A DNA stretch of 35,799 nt, taken from contig JAOHKR010000009.1 in assembly GCA_028101445.1 (NCBI GenBank), positions 1-35,799 of the forward strand, written 5' to 3'. Below the pieces are notes generated by a model. That model searched no databases. It saw only the letters and a list, made by a program, of their open reading frames with translations, and was not told where the DNA came from. This stretch comes from Candidatus Pelagibacter sp. GTDB lineage: Bacteria > Pseudomonadota > Alphaproteobacteria > Pelagibacterales > Pelagibacteraceae. Position numbers and translations under genes: made by a program. Positions 28,530 through 35,799 of this stretch are shown here, in pieces. The number at the start of each line of letters is the position of its first letter. Within the stretch, counting starts at the first letter, position 1.

Positions 28530-29834
28530 ATGTCTAGTGAATCACTTAACTCTACCCGTGCTTTTAGTCAGGCAAATGATTTAAAAAGTAGAATATTATT
28601 CACTATATTAATTTTAATAATTTATAGACTTGGAACATACGTTCCGCTTTCAGGTATCGACCCACTAGCTTTAAAAGAAATTATGGCGTCAAGTCAAAAA
28701 GGTTTGCTTGGAATGTTTAATATGTTTTCTGGTGGAGCGGTAACTAGAATGGCAATTTTTGCACTTGGCATTATGCCATATATTTCATCTTCAATTATTG
28801 TACAATTACTAACAGGTGTATCTGACTATTTTAAAAATTTAAAAGAACAAGGTGAAACTGGTAGAAAAAAAATTACACAAATTACTAGATATGGAACCGT
28901 ACTAATTGCTTGCTTACAAGGTTACGGAGTTTCGGTTGGCTTAGAAAATGCGGGGAACCTAGTTATAGACCCAGGTTTGTCATTTAGAATAATAACAACA
29001 ATTTCATTAGTAGCCGGTACAACTTTTTTAATGTGGTTAGGTGAACAAATTACTTTAAGAGGTGTTGGAAACGGAATTTCGTTAATTATTTTTTCTGGAA
29101 TTGTAGCAGAAATTCCAAGAGCTTTGGCTTCAACTTTTGAATTAGGGAGAACAGGCGCTTTATCTGCTTTAATGATTGTTGCTATTTTTATTTTGGTAAT
29201 CTTTACGGTTTTATTTATTGTTTTTTTCGAAAGAGCTATGAGAAAAATTTTAATTAATTACCCAAAAAGACAAGTTGGAAATAAAATGTATGGTGGTGAG
29301 TCTTCTCATTTACCATTAAAAATAAATACAGCTGGAGTTATACCAGCAATTTTTGCATCTGCATTACTGTTATTACCGGTCACAATCTCAAATTTTGGTT
29401 TTGCAGAATCTGATGCATTTATAAAAATCTCATCAATGTTTACACAAGGACAACCCTTGTACATGTTACTTTATGCATCAGGAATTATTTTCTTTTCTTT
29501 TTTTTATACGTCAATTGTTTTTAATCCAAAAGAGACATCAGAAAATTTAAGAAAATATGGAGGATATATCCCAGGCATAAGACCTGGAGAAAGAACGGCA
29601 GAATATATTGAAACAATTTTAACAAGATTGACTACTGTTGGAGCTTTATACTTAACATTTGTTTGTTTGATGCCTGAATTTTTAATTGCAAAATATCCTA
29701 TACCATTTTATTTGGGCGGTACTTCAATTTTAATTGTAGTAGTTGTTGCAATGGATACCGTAACACAAGTGCAAACAAGGTTAATGAGCTCTCAATATGA
29801 GTCACTAATTAAAAAGACTAAATTTGGTAAATAG
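28530..29834 (+). CDS. secY: Preprotein translocase subunit SecY
   Basis: SecY (434 aa) is the channel subunit of the Sec translocon in the inner membrane and partners with SecE (5674-5865). Ten hydrophobic membrane segments are expected from the hydropathy pattern. Recognisable blocks are YRLGTYVPLSGIDP (start of TM1/plug region), LGIMPYISSSIIVQLL and FNPKETSENLRKYGGYIPGI near the C-terminal cytoplasmic loops that bind SecA. Its length is typical. adk follows after 8 nt. Confidence 0.98.
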   Translation: MSSESLNSTRAFSQANDLKSRILFTILILIIYRLGTYVPLSGIDPLALKEIMASSQKGLLGMFNMFSGGAVTRMAIFALGIMPYISSSIIVQLLTGVSDYFKNLKEQGETGRKKITQITRYGTVLIACLQGYGVSVGLENAGNLVIDPGLSFRIITTISLVAGTTFLMWLGEQITLRGVGNGISLIIFSGIVAEIPRALASTFELGRTGALSALMIVAIFILVIFTVLFIVFFERAMRKILINYPKRQVGNKMYGGESSHLPLKINTAGVIPAIFASALLLLPVTISNFGFAESDAFIKISSMFTQGQPLYMLLYASGIIFFSFFYTSIVFNPKETSENLRKYGGYIPGIRPGERTAEYIETILTRLTTVGALYLTFVCLMPEFLIAKYPIPFYLGGTSILIVVVVAMDTVTQVQTRLMSSQYESLIKKTKFGK

Positions 29835-29842
29835 TTAAATTA

Positions 29843-30493
29843 ATGAATATTGTTATTTTTGGTCCTCCTGGTGCTGGTAAAGGAACTCAATCAAAATTCA
29901 TAGTTAAAAAATTTAATCTATTTCAACTTTCTACAGGTGAACTTTTAAGAAACGAAATTATTAATAAAACTAAATTAGGCCTAAATATTTCTTCAACAAT
30001 GAATAGTGGGAATTTAGTCTCAGATAAAATTGTAAGTGACTTAATTGAAATATATATTTCAAATAATGATTATAATGATAGGCTTATTTTTGACGGTTAC
30101 CCAAGAAATATAAGTCAAGCTGAAAATTTAAATTTACTTTTAAAAAAATTTAATAAAAAAATAGATTTAGTTTTAAAATTATCAGTATCAATTGATATAA
30201 TTAAAAAAAGAATCACTGGTAGATCAATTTGTTCAATATGTGGAAAAATTTATAATGAGTTTTTTAATCCGGCTCCAATTAATGCCAATTGCTGTTCCTC
30301 AAAATATTTACAAAAAAGATCTGATGATACTTTAGATATCGCCATATCCAGATATGAAAATTATGAAAAGAATATAAAACCTGTAACAGATTTTTATAAA
30401 GAAACTAAATTATTGAAAATGGTAAATGGAGAAACCTCAATAATGGCTATTACTAAACAAATTAGCGACTTAATTGAAGGTGTAAAGGGTTGA
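29843..30493 (+). CDS. adk: Adenylate kinase, long form with Cys-rich LID
   Basis: Adenylate kinase (216 aa) interconverts ATP + AMP and 2 ADP. The P-loop GPPGAGKGT is at residues 7-15, the FDGYPR AMP-site motif at 83-88, and the LID begins at TGRSIC. The LID carries Cys130-X2-Cys133-X16-Cys150 then Ser153 where zinc-binding homologues have Cys or Asp; Cys151 is adjacent. Zinc binding is therefore uncertain. It lies between secY and rpsM as in many bacteria and ends with TGA, which overlaps the -35 box of a candidate rpsM promoter. Confidence 0.98.
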   Translation: MNIVIFGPPGAGKGTQSKFIVKKFNLFQLSTGELLRNEIINKTKLGLNISSTMNSGNLVSDKIVSDLIEIYISNNDYNDRLIFDGYPRNISQAENLNLLLKKFNKKIDLVLKLSVSIDIIKKRITGRSICSICGKIYNEFFNPAPINANCCSSKYLQKRSDDTLDIAISRYENYEKNIKPVTDFYKETKLLKMVNGETSIMAITKQISDLIEGVKG

Positions 30494-30517
30494 CTTTAAG
30501 TAATTACACAATATAAA
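30490..30517 (+). promoter_or_regulatory. Candidate promoter for rpsM-rpsK-rpoA-rplQ
   Basis: TTGACT (30490-30495) and TATAAA (30512-30517) are 16 nt apart, the best sigma-70 match in the window. The -35 overlaps the adk stop codon, and the -10 is about 28 nt upstream of the rpsM ATG. It would give the alpha operon independent transcription in an otherwise continuous ribosomal block. Confidence 0.6.
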
Positions 30518-30545
30518 TACGCAGTAAAATAGAATTCATTAAAAT

Positions 30546-30929
30546 ATGGCTCGTATAGCAGGAATAAATATTCCACAAAATAAGGTTGTTAGCATTGCTC
30601 TAACTTACATACATGGTATTGGCCCACATTTTTCAAAAAAAATTTGTGAGAAACTAGATATTCCTAATTCAAAAAGAGTTAATGAATTAACCGAAGAACA
30701 AGTTTTAAAAATAAGAGAATTCATAGACGCCAATCATAAAGTAGAAGGTGATTTAAGAAGAGAAGTTTCAATCAATATAAAAAGACTTGTCGATCTTGCG
30801 TGTTATAGAGGTACGAGGCATAAAAAAAAATTACCAGTTAGAGGCCAAAGAACTCAATGTAATGCAAGAACCAGAAAAGGAAAAGCAATCGCTATTGCTG
30901 GAAAAAAATTAACCCCACTTAAAAAATAA
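30546..30929 (+). CDS. rpsM: 30S ribosomal protein S13
   Basis: S13 (127 aa) contacts P-site tRNA and L5. [20 protein letters not shown] opens the protein. The C-terminal half has the conserved [20 protein letters not shown] region and a basic tail ([12 protein letters not shown]). The 52-nt gap before it carries a strong promoter candidate. rpsK follows after 7 nt. Confidence 0.98.
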   Translation: MARIAGINIPQNKVVSIALTYIHGIGPHFSKKICEKLDIPNSKRVNELTEEQVLKIREFIDANHKVEGDLRREVSINIKRLVDLACYRGTRHKKKLPVRGQRTQCNARTRKGKAIAIAGKKLTPLKK

Positions 30930-30936
30930 GTTTTGT

Positions 30937-31383
30937 ATGAATAAAAAAAACGAAACAGTTGAAAAAAAAACAGAAATAAAAAAAACAGAAACAAAAAAAG
31001 TCTCTACTTTAAAAAAAAAGAAAAAAATTAAAAAAAATATTACTTCTGGAATAGCTTATGTTTATTCAACATTTAATAATACAATTATATCAATCGCTGA
31101 CGAGAATGGTAACGTAGTTTCTTGGTCATCAGCTGGTGCAAAAGGTTTTAAAGGTTCAAGAAAATCAACTCCGTATGCAGCTCAAGTAGCTGCAGATGAT
31201 GCTGGTGCAAAAGCTTTTGAACAAGGATTAAGAACTTTGACAGTTCAAGTAAAAGGACCTGGTTCAGGACGAGAAACAGCCTTACGTTCATTGCAGTCAA
31301 GAGGTTTTAAAATTTTATCAATTAAGGACACTACGCCTATGCCGCATAATGGTGCAAGACCGCCAAAAAGAAGGAGAGTATAA
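30937..31383 (+). CDS. rpsK: 30S ribosomal protein S11 with lysine-rich N-terminal extension
   Basis: S11 (148 aa) lies on the 30S platform near the mRNA exit. The conserved core starts at [17 protein letters not shown] and includes the C-terminal [15 protein letters not shown]. Upstream is a low-complexity Lys/Glu/Thr extension of about 19 residues relative to the usual 129-aa protein, encoded by long A runs. No later Met is available before the core, so this start is probably genuine. It overlaps rpoA by one base. Confidence 0.97.
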   Translation: MNKKNETVEKKTEIKKTETKKVSTLKKKKKIKKNITSGIAYVYSTFNNTIISIADENGNVVSWSSAGAKGFKGSRKSTPYAAQVAADDAGAKAFEQGLRTLTVQVKGPGSGRETALRSLQSRGFKILSIKDTTPMPHNGARPPKRRRV

Positions 31384-32417
31384 TGGAGACCACATCTAAT
31401 GTTATTGACAAAAACTGGAAAGCTTTGATTAAACCTAATAAACTCGACATTACTAGCAATGAAGATAAAACTATTGCTAAAGTTGTAGCAGAACCATTGG
31501 AAAAAGGTTTTGGTCAGACAATTGGAAATTCTTTAAGAAGAATTTTACTTTCTTCAATACAAGGCGCTGCTGTGACAGCTATTCAAATTGATGGTGTATT
31601 ACATGAATTTTCATCTATTAAAGGTGTTAGAGAAGATGTTACTGATATTGTTTTAAATGTAAAAAATTTAGCAATTAAATCTTCCACGTCTAATCCCAAA
31701 AAAATTATCTTAGATATTAAAGGACCAAAAGAGGTTAAAGCTAAAGATATAACTCTAGTACCTGAAATTGAGATTTTAAATCCTGAGCAAACAATTTGTA
31801 ACTTAGATGAAAAAACAAATTTTCATATGGAATTAATTGTGAGTAATGGAAAGGGATATGTCCAATCTCCTAAAAATAAATCAGATGATAGCCCATTAGG
31901 ATTAATTTCAATCGATTCTTTATTTAGTCCAGTTAAAAAAGTTTCTTTTTCAGTTGAAAATACAAGAGCTGGAAGTGCTTTAGATTATGATAAACTGCTA
32001 ATGACTGTTGAAACTAACGGAACTGTTGATGCTGAAGAAGCTATCGCTTATTCTGCAAGAATTTTTCAAGATCAACTTTCTATGTTTGTAAATTTTGAGG
32101 ACCCTCAGGAAATTGTTCAAGAAGTAAAATCTTCGGAGCCTGAATTTAATAGAAATTTACTTAAAAAAGTCGAGGAACTTGAGTTATCAGTTAGATCAAT
32201 GAATTGCTTGAAGAATGATAATATAATTTATATTGGTGACTTAGTCCAAAAAACTGAACCAGAAATGTTAAGAACACCTAATTTTGGAAGAAAGTCTCTG
32301 AATGAAATTAAAGAAGTGTTAAATACAATGTCTTTATTTTTAGGTATGGAAATACCTAATTGGCCTCCTGATAATATTGCTGAAATGTCAAAGAAACTAG
32401 AGGAAAATAATTACTAA
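31383..32417 (+). CDS. rpoA: DNA-directed RNA polymerase subunit alpha
   Basis: Alpha subunit (344 aa). The N-terminal assembly domain has [20 protein letters not shown] and [13 protein letters not shown]; the C-terminal domain, which binds UP elements and activators, contains [13 protein letters not shown] and [16 protein letters not shown]. Both domains and the flexible linker are present. It is joined to rpsK and rplQ by TAATG overlaps, so expression is coupled to ribosomal proteins. Confidence 0.99.
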   Translation: METTSNVIDKNWKALIKPNKLDITSNEDKTIAKVVAEPLEKGFGQTIGNSLRRILLSSIQGAAVTAIQIDGVLHEFSSIKGVREDVTDIVLNVKNLAIKSSTSNPKKIILDIKGPKEVKAKDITLVPEIEILNPEQTICNLDEKTNFHMELIVSNGKGYVQSPKNKSDDSPLGLISIDSLFSPVKKVSFSVENTRAGSALDYDKLLMTVETNGTVDAEEAIAYSARIFQDQLSMFVNFEDPQEIVQEVKSSEPEFNRNLLKKVEELELSVRSMNCLKNDNIIYIGDLVQKTEPEMLRTPNFGRKSLNEIKEVLNTMSLFLGMEIPNWPPDNIAEMSKKLEENNY

Positions 32418-32866
32418 TGAGACACGGCGTAGGTTATAGAAAATTAAATAAGACAGGTGAACACAGAAAGGCATTATTTAAGAATATGCTTAACTCTTTA
32501 ATCAAATATGAGCAAATTATCACCACACTGCCAAAGGCAAAAGAATTAAAACCCCAGATAGATAAAGTTATAACTATTGGAAAAAAAAATATTTTAAGCA
32601 ATAAAAAAAGATTATTTTCAAAATTGCAGGATAAAAAATCAGTAATTAAAGTTTTTAACGAACTTTCAAAAAGATATAGTTCTAGAAAAGGTGGTTATTC
32701 TAGAGTTCTAAAAGCAGGTTTCAGAACAGGTGATGACGCTCCTATGGCTGTAATAGAATTAGTGGATAGAAATCCTGAAGCTAAAAAGGTTGATAAACCC
32801 AAAAAAATAGATTCTAAAGAGAAAACAAAAACTACTCAAACTGAACAAAAAGCATTAAGCAAATAG
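32417..32866 (+). CDS. rplQ: 50S ribosomal protein L17
   Basis: L17 (149 aa) lies near the exit tunnel. [20 protein letters not shown] and [19 protein letters not shown] are diagnostic. The C-terminus has a Lys/Thr/Glu-rich tail of about 30 residues beyond the core of about 118, similar to tails found in some alphaproteobacteria. It closes the alpha operon; 12 nt separate it from the next gene. Confidence 0.97.
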   Translation: MRHGVGYRKLNKTGEHRKALFKNMLNSLIKYEQIITTLPKAKELKPQIDKVITIGKKNILSNKKRLFSKLQDKKSVIKVFNELSKRYSSRKGGYSRVLKAGFRTGDDAPMAVIELVDRNPEAKKVDKPKKIDSKEKTKTTQTEQKALSK

Positions 32867-32878
32867 TTTTAGCTATGC

Positions 32879-33787
32879 ATGCCCCAAAAAGTTAAAGTTA
32901 AAAAGGATTATCATAATAGTCGTTTTGACAGGTGGTTTAAAACTAATGTAATTGATCTACCTCAATCATTAATTCAAAAAATTTTAAGGCTTAATAAAGT
33001 AAAGGTAAATAGAAAAAAAGTTAAGACATCATATCGTGTTCAGTCGGGTGATTTAGTAGAGATTTATGATATTTCTAAATTTAAAATTTCTGATCGCCCA
33101 AAAAAAATAAAATACAAACCTTCTCGTAAAGAAGTTGATATTTACGATGATTATATTTTGGAAAATAATAATAATTTTATAGTCATTAATAAACCTAGAG
33201 GAATAGCCGTACAAGCTGGAACCAAATCATTTAGAAATATTATAGATGTTTTAAAAGATTCAAAATATTTTGAAAACACTAAACCATTTATTGTTCATAG
33301 ATTAGATAAGGAAACTTCTGGAGTTCTTATAGTTGCTAAAAATAGAGAATATGCGCAACTTTTTACTTCTTTATTTAGAATTAGAAAAATTCATAAAACA
33401 TATATTGCGTTAACGCATGGGAAAATTTCTAAAGATCTTAAAACGCTTAAAGATGACTTGATTATTATTGATAATGGTAAAAAAATAATTCAAAAAGCTA
33501 TTTCACATTTGAGACTACTCAAAACATCTTCAAATTTTTCTTACGTGGAATTAAACCCTATTACTGGACGAAAACATCAACTTAGAAAACAACTTTATAA
33601 TATTGGAAATCCTATTGTTGGAGACGACAAATATTTTATTGATAGAAGAGCAGATAAAATGAAAATTAAAAATAAGAATTTATTATTACATGCATACAAA
33701 ATTAAGTTTATGATTAATAATATTCAGTATAACTTTAAAGCAGAGTACGATAGTGAATTTGAAAACTTTCTAAAAAAAAATTTTTAA
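32879..33787 (+). CDS. rluC: Pseudouridine synthase, RluC/RluD type
   Basis: A 302-aa RluA-superfamily pseudouridine synthase. An N-terminal S4 RNA-binding domain (about residues 10-75) is followed by the catalytic domain with FIVINKPRGIAVQAG and HRLDKETSGV; the nucleophilic aspartate is Asp143. The late motif NPITGRKHQLRKQL is also standard. It converts uridines to pseudouridine in 23S rRNA. RluC (positions 955/2504/2580) is more likely than RluD or RluA on overall form, but the target cannot be read from sequence. It starts 12 nt after rplQ and ends with a 4-nt overlap against the opposite-strand lipB. Confidence 0.82.
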   Translation: MPQKVKVKKDYHNSRFDRWFKTNVIDLPQSLIQKILRLNKVKVNRKKVKTSYRVQSGDLVEIYDISKFKISDRPKKIKYKPSRKEVDIYDDYILENNNNFIVINKPRGIAVQAGTKSFRNIIDVLKDSKYFENTKPFIVHRLDKETSGVLIVAKNREYAQLFTSLFRIRKIHKTYIALTHGKISKDLKTLKDDLIIIDNGKKIIQKAISHLRLLKTSSNFSYVELNPITGRKHQLRKQLYNIGNPIVGDDKYFIDRRADKMKIKNKNLLLHAYKIKFMINNIQYNFKAEYDSEFENFLKKNF

Positions 33788-34395
33788 ATTTTATTTATAT
33801 TTTTTACAAATATATTAACTAATTTCTTTTCAAAATTTTTAGGAACAATTTTTCTTTCCAAAAAAACAGACGTAACTTTTTTGTTGTCTAATCCACATGG
33901 TACAATTTTAAGATATTCTTTAAGGTTATTTGAAATATTTATAGAGAATCCGTGAAAAGCGACCCATCTAGAAATACGCAATCCTATAGCTGCTATTTTT
34001 TTTCCTTTAACCCAAATACCTATATTTTTTTTATCTTTTTTTGCGTTAATTTTTAAAATTTTAAGAAATTCAATTATAGTAGTTTCAATTGTATTAATAA
34101 ATTTTCTTATATCTTTTTTTCGATTATTCAAATTTAGTACAAAATATATAATTTTTTGACCTGGGTTATGTAATGTAATTTTTCCACCTCTATTAGTTCT
34201 TATAATTTTAATAGTTTTATCGATTATTTCATTTTGCTTAAAACTTACCCCAGCTGTATATGTTTTTGGATGTTCTAAAATCCATATTAATTCTTTATTA
34301 TCTCCATTTTTTACCTCCTTTACTCTTTTATTCAGAAAAAGCATCGCTTTTTCGTAAGGTATAGGTTTTTTGGTTAATTTAATTTCAACACTCAT
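33784..34395 (-). CDS. lipB: Octanoyltransferase LipB
   Basis: LipB (203 aa) moves octanoate from acyl carrier protein to lipoyl domains, the first step of protein lipoylation (pyruvate and 2-oxoglutarate dehydrogenases, glycine cleavage H protein). The RGGKITLHNPGQ motif (residues 69-80) is a variant of the usual RGG-x-x-T-Y-H-G-P-G-Q. The catalytic Lys133 lies in GKKIAAIGLR and the catalytic Cys167 in PCGLD. It reads leftward, overlaps the RluC-like gene by 4 nt at the 3' ends, and is divergent from mgtE across 59 nt. Confidence 0.95.
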   Translation of the reverse strand: MSVEIKLTKKPIPYEKAMLFLNKRVKEVKNGDNKELIWILEHPKTYTAGVSFKQNEIIDKTIKIIRTNRGGKITLHNPGQKIIYFVLNLNNRKKDIRKFINTIETTIIEFLKILKINAKKDKKNIGIWVKGKKIAAIGLRISRWVAFHGFSINISNNLKEYLKIVPCGLDNKKVTSVFLERKIVPKNFEKKLVNIFVKNINKI

Positions 34396-34400
34396 TTAAA

Positions 34401-34432
34401 TTGAATTTTATCACTTTATAGACTATTAGTCT
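34401..34432 (+). promoter_or_regulatory. Candidate mgtE promoter with overlapping palindrome
   Basis: TTGAAT (34401-34406), a 17-nt spacer and TATTAG (34424-34429) form a sigma-70-like promoter upstream of mgtE. The perfect palindrome AGACTA-T-TAGTCT (34420-34432) covers the -10, where an operator would block polymerase. The intergenic region also has to serve lipB in the other direction. Confidence 0.45.
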
Positions 34433-34454
34433 CAGAAAACTTTAAGAGGTATTT

Positions 34455-35799
34455 ATGGCTTTGTTAAAGTCGACTGGAAATAAAAAAGTAAATTTAGATT
34501 TTAACAAAGAATTTATCAATACTTTTAGTGAAAAAATTGAGAATGGTAATATAGAGTTTATCAATCAAACTCTTAAAGATTTACATGAAGCTGATGTTGC
34601 TAATTTAATTGAAAATTTAAACCCAAATACTAGAATTAAATTAATAGAACTTGAAGCTTTTAATATTAATCCAGAAATTTTTGTAGAATTAAACGAGTCT
34701 ATTCAAAGTGAAGTTCTTCAACTGCTTTCTATTGATTCAATAATAAAAATTATTAAAAGACTCGAATCTGATAACGCTATTAAAATTTTAGAAAATTTAG
34801 AAAAAGATACTAAAGAAAAAGTATTAGATAAATTACCTCCAAAAGACAAATTTTTACTTGAGGAGGGCTTGAGTTATCCTGAAGATTCAGCTGCAAGAAT
34901 TATGCAAAGAGAATTTACAGCAGTTCCAAGTAATTGGACTGTTGGTCAAACAATAGATTATTTAAGAGAGGATAAAGATTTACCTGAAGAATTTTTAGAA
35001 ATTTTTATAGTAGACAATGATTTTAAGCCGATTGGAACTGTCCCATCGTCAAGAGTATTGAGAACATCGAGAGACCTAAAAATGAATTCGATTATGATAG
35101 AAATGCCTGTTCTAATTTCAGCAAATATGGATAAAGAAGAAGTTGGACATACTTTTGAAAACTACAATCTTGTTTCAGCTGGTGTAGTAAATAAAAACAA
35201 CAAACTTGTAGGCATGATAACTGCAGATGATGTTGTTACTGTTGTACAAGAAGAAGCAGAGGAAGATGCATTACGTTTAGCAGGTGTTGGCGATGAAGAG
35301 ATTACTGATAGTGTAATGCTTAAAACAAAAAGAAGGTTTAACTGGCTTTTATTAAATTTATTTACTGCCTTATTAGCAACATGGGTGATAAGTAATTTTG
35401 GTGCATCAATTGAACAAATGGTAGCGTTAGCATTTTTAATGCCTATAGTTGCATCAATGGGTGGTAATGCTGGTATGCAAACACTAGCAGTAACTATCAG
35501 AGCCATTGCTACAAAAGAATTATCAAAAAGTAATTTTAATCGTGTAGTAGGAAAGGAATTCCTAATTGGAATCTTGAATGGCATTATTTTCGCCATCATA
35601 ACTGCTGTAATAGTTCAATTATGGTTTAAACAATTAAATTTATCATTCTTAATAGGAGTATCCATGATTTTAAACATGATTGTAGCAGGATTATTTGGAA
35701 TACTTGTTCCTGTTTCTCTTAAAAAATTAAATATTGATCCAGCTTTAGCTTCAAGTGTTTTTGTAACAACAATCACAGACGTAATAGGCTTTTTGTCTT
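34455..35799 (+). CDS. mgtE: Magnesium transporter MgtE, 3' end outside the window
   Basis: The first 448 codons of an MgtE-type Mg2+ channel/transporter. From the N-terminus it has the helical MgtE N-domain (about residues 20-130), two CBS domains with the acidic EEDALRLAGVGDEE segment after them, and the start of the membrane domain. In that domain, MPIVASMGGNAGMQTLAV holds the conserved GGNxGxQ pore motif. The C-terminal membrane helices run off the window edge. ATG 34455 is preceded by the Shine-Dalgarno AGAGG about 6 nt upstream. In the family, cytoplasmic Mg2+ closes the channel through the N and CBS domains. Confidence 0.94.
   Translation, partial: MALLKSTGNKKVNLDFNKEFINTFSEKIENGNIEFINQTLKDLHEADVANLIENLNPNTRIKLIELEAFNINPEIFVELNESIQSEVLQLLSIDSIIKIIKRLESDNAIKILENLEKDTKEKVLDKLPPKDKFLLEEGLSYPEDSAARIMQREFTAVPSNWTVGQTIDYLREDKDLPEEFLEIFIVDNDFKPIGTVPSSRVLRTSRDLKMNSIMIEMPVLISANMDKEEVGHTFENYNLVSAGVVNKNNKLVGMITADDVVTVVQEEAEEDALRLAGVGDEEITDSVMLKTKRRFNWLLLNLFTALLATWVISNFGASIEQMVALAFLMPIVASMGGNAGMQTLAVTIRAIATKELSKSNFNRVVGKEFLIGILNGIIFAIITAVIVQLWFKQLNLSFLIGVSMILNMIVAGLFGILVPVSLKKLNIDPALASSVFVTTITDVIGFLS

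Noticed and set aside
33770..33800. Bidirectional terminator between the RluC-like gene and lipB
   Set aside because: Only A-run/T-run sequence without a real loop; the two stop codons overlap by 4 nt and no stable stem is visible.
35162..35599. Long open frame antisense to mgtE
   Set aside because: It is a shadow of the conserved MgtE reading frame and shows no recognisable protein features.
1..35799. CRISPR array, prophage, transposon, toxin-antitoxin or a novel defence system
   Set aside because: No regularly spaced repeats, transposase, integrase or defence-type proteins are seen; nearly all sequence is accounted for by core genes and three glycosyltransferases.

Overview
This is a compact, AT-rich, gene-dense window from a SAR11-clade alphaproteobacterium (Candidatus Pelagibacter or a close relative). 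The evidence is the low GC content, near-zero intergenic spacing, lysine/isoleucine/asparagine-rich proteins, few Shine-Dalgarno sequences, and the alphaproteobacterial order tRNA-Tyr / tRNA-Gly / tuf / tRNA-Trp / secE. The genus is inferred from sequence character and gene order, not from a database search.

Layout. (1) Positions 1-3244 are an accessory-looking, cell-surface section. It holds the start of a family-9 glycosyltransferase on the minus strand, tRNA-Leu(UAA), NAD kinase, a family-61 glycosyltransferase, tRNA-Thr(UGU) on the minus strand, and a family-2 glycosyltransferase. (2) Positions 3251-5865 carry rlmB (minus strand), then tRNA-Tyr, tRNA-Gly, tuf, tRNA-Trp and secE. (3) Positions 5868-16750 carry nusG, rplK-rplA-rplJ-rplL and rpoB-rpoC, with an attenuator-like hairpin between rplL and rpoB. 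(4) Positions 16751-16901 are the only long non-coding gap (about 150 nt). It has a promoter candidate and hairpins, and looks like a structured leader for the S12 gene. (5) Positions 16902-32866 are the fused str, S10, spc and alpha ribosomal-protein operons: rpsL-rpsG-fusA-rpsJ through rplQ, including secY and adk. A promoter candidate lies just upstream of rpsM. (6) Positions 32879-35799 carry an RluC-type pseudouridine synthase, lipB (minus strand, convergent) and the start of mgtE, which runs off the window.

How the genes work together. Regions 2-5 supply most of the translation and transcription core: EF-Tu, EF-G, the RNA polymerase alpha, beta and beta' subunits, NusG, about 30 ribosomal proteins, and the SecY and SecE translocon subunits. 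RlmB and the RluC-like enzyme modify 23S rRNA. Ten gene junctions in the ribosomal block use the same TAATG one-base stop/start overlap, which suggests translational coupling. tuf is not at its common position after fusA, and rpmD (L30) is missing from its usual place between rpsE and rplO.

I found no CRISPR array, transposase, integrase, rRNA gene or new multi-gene system. The most interesting non-routine signals are the S12 leader, the rplL-rpoB attenuator, the inward-facing tRNA 3' ends that bracket nadK plus a glycosyltransferase, the missing rpmD, and a perfect palindrome at the candidate mgtE promoter.
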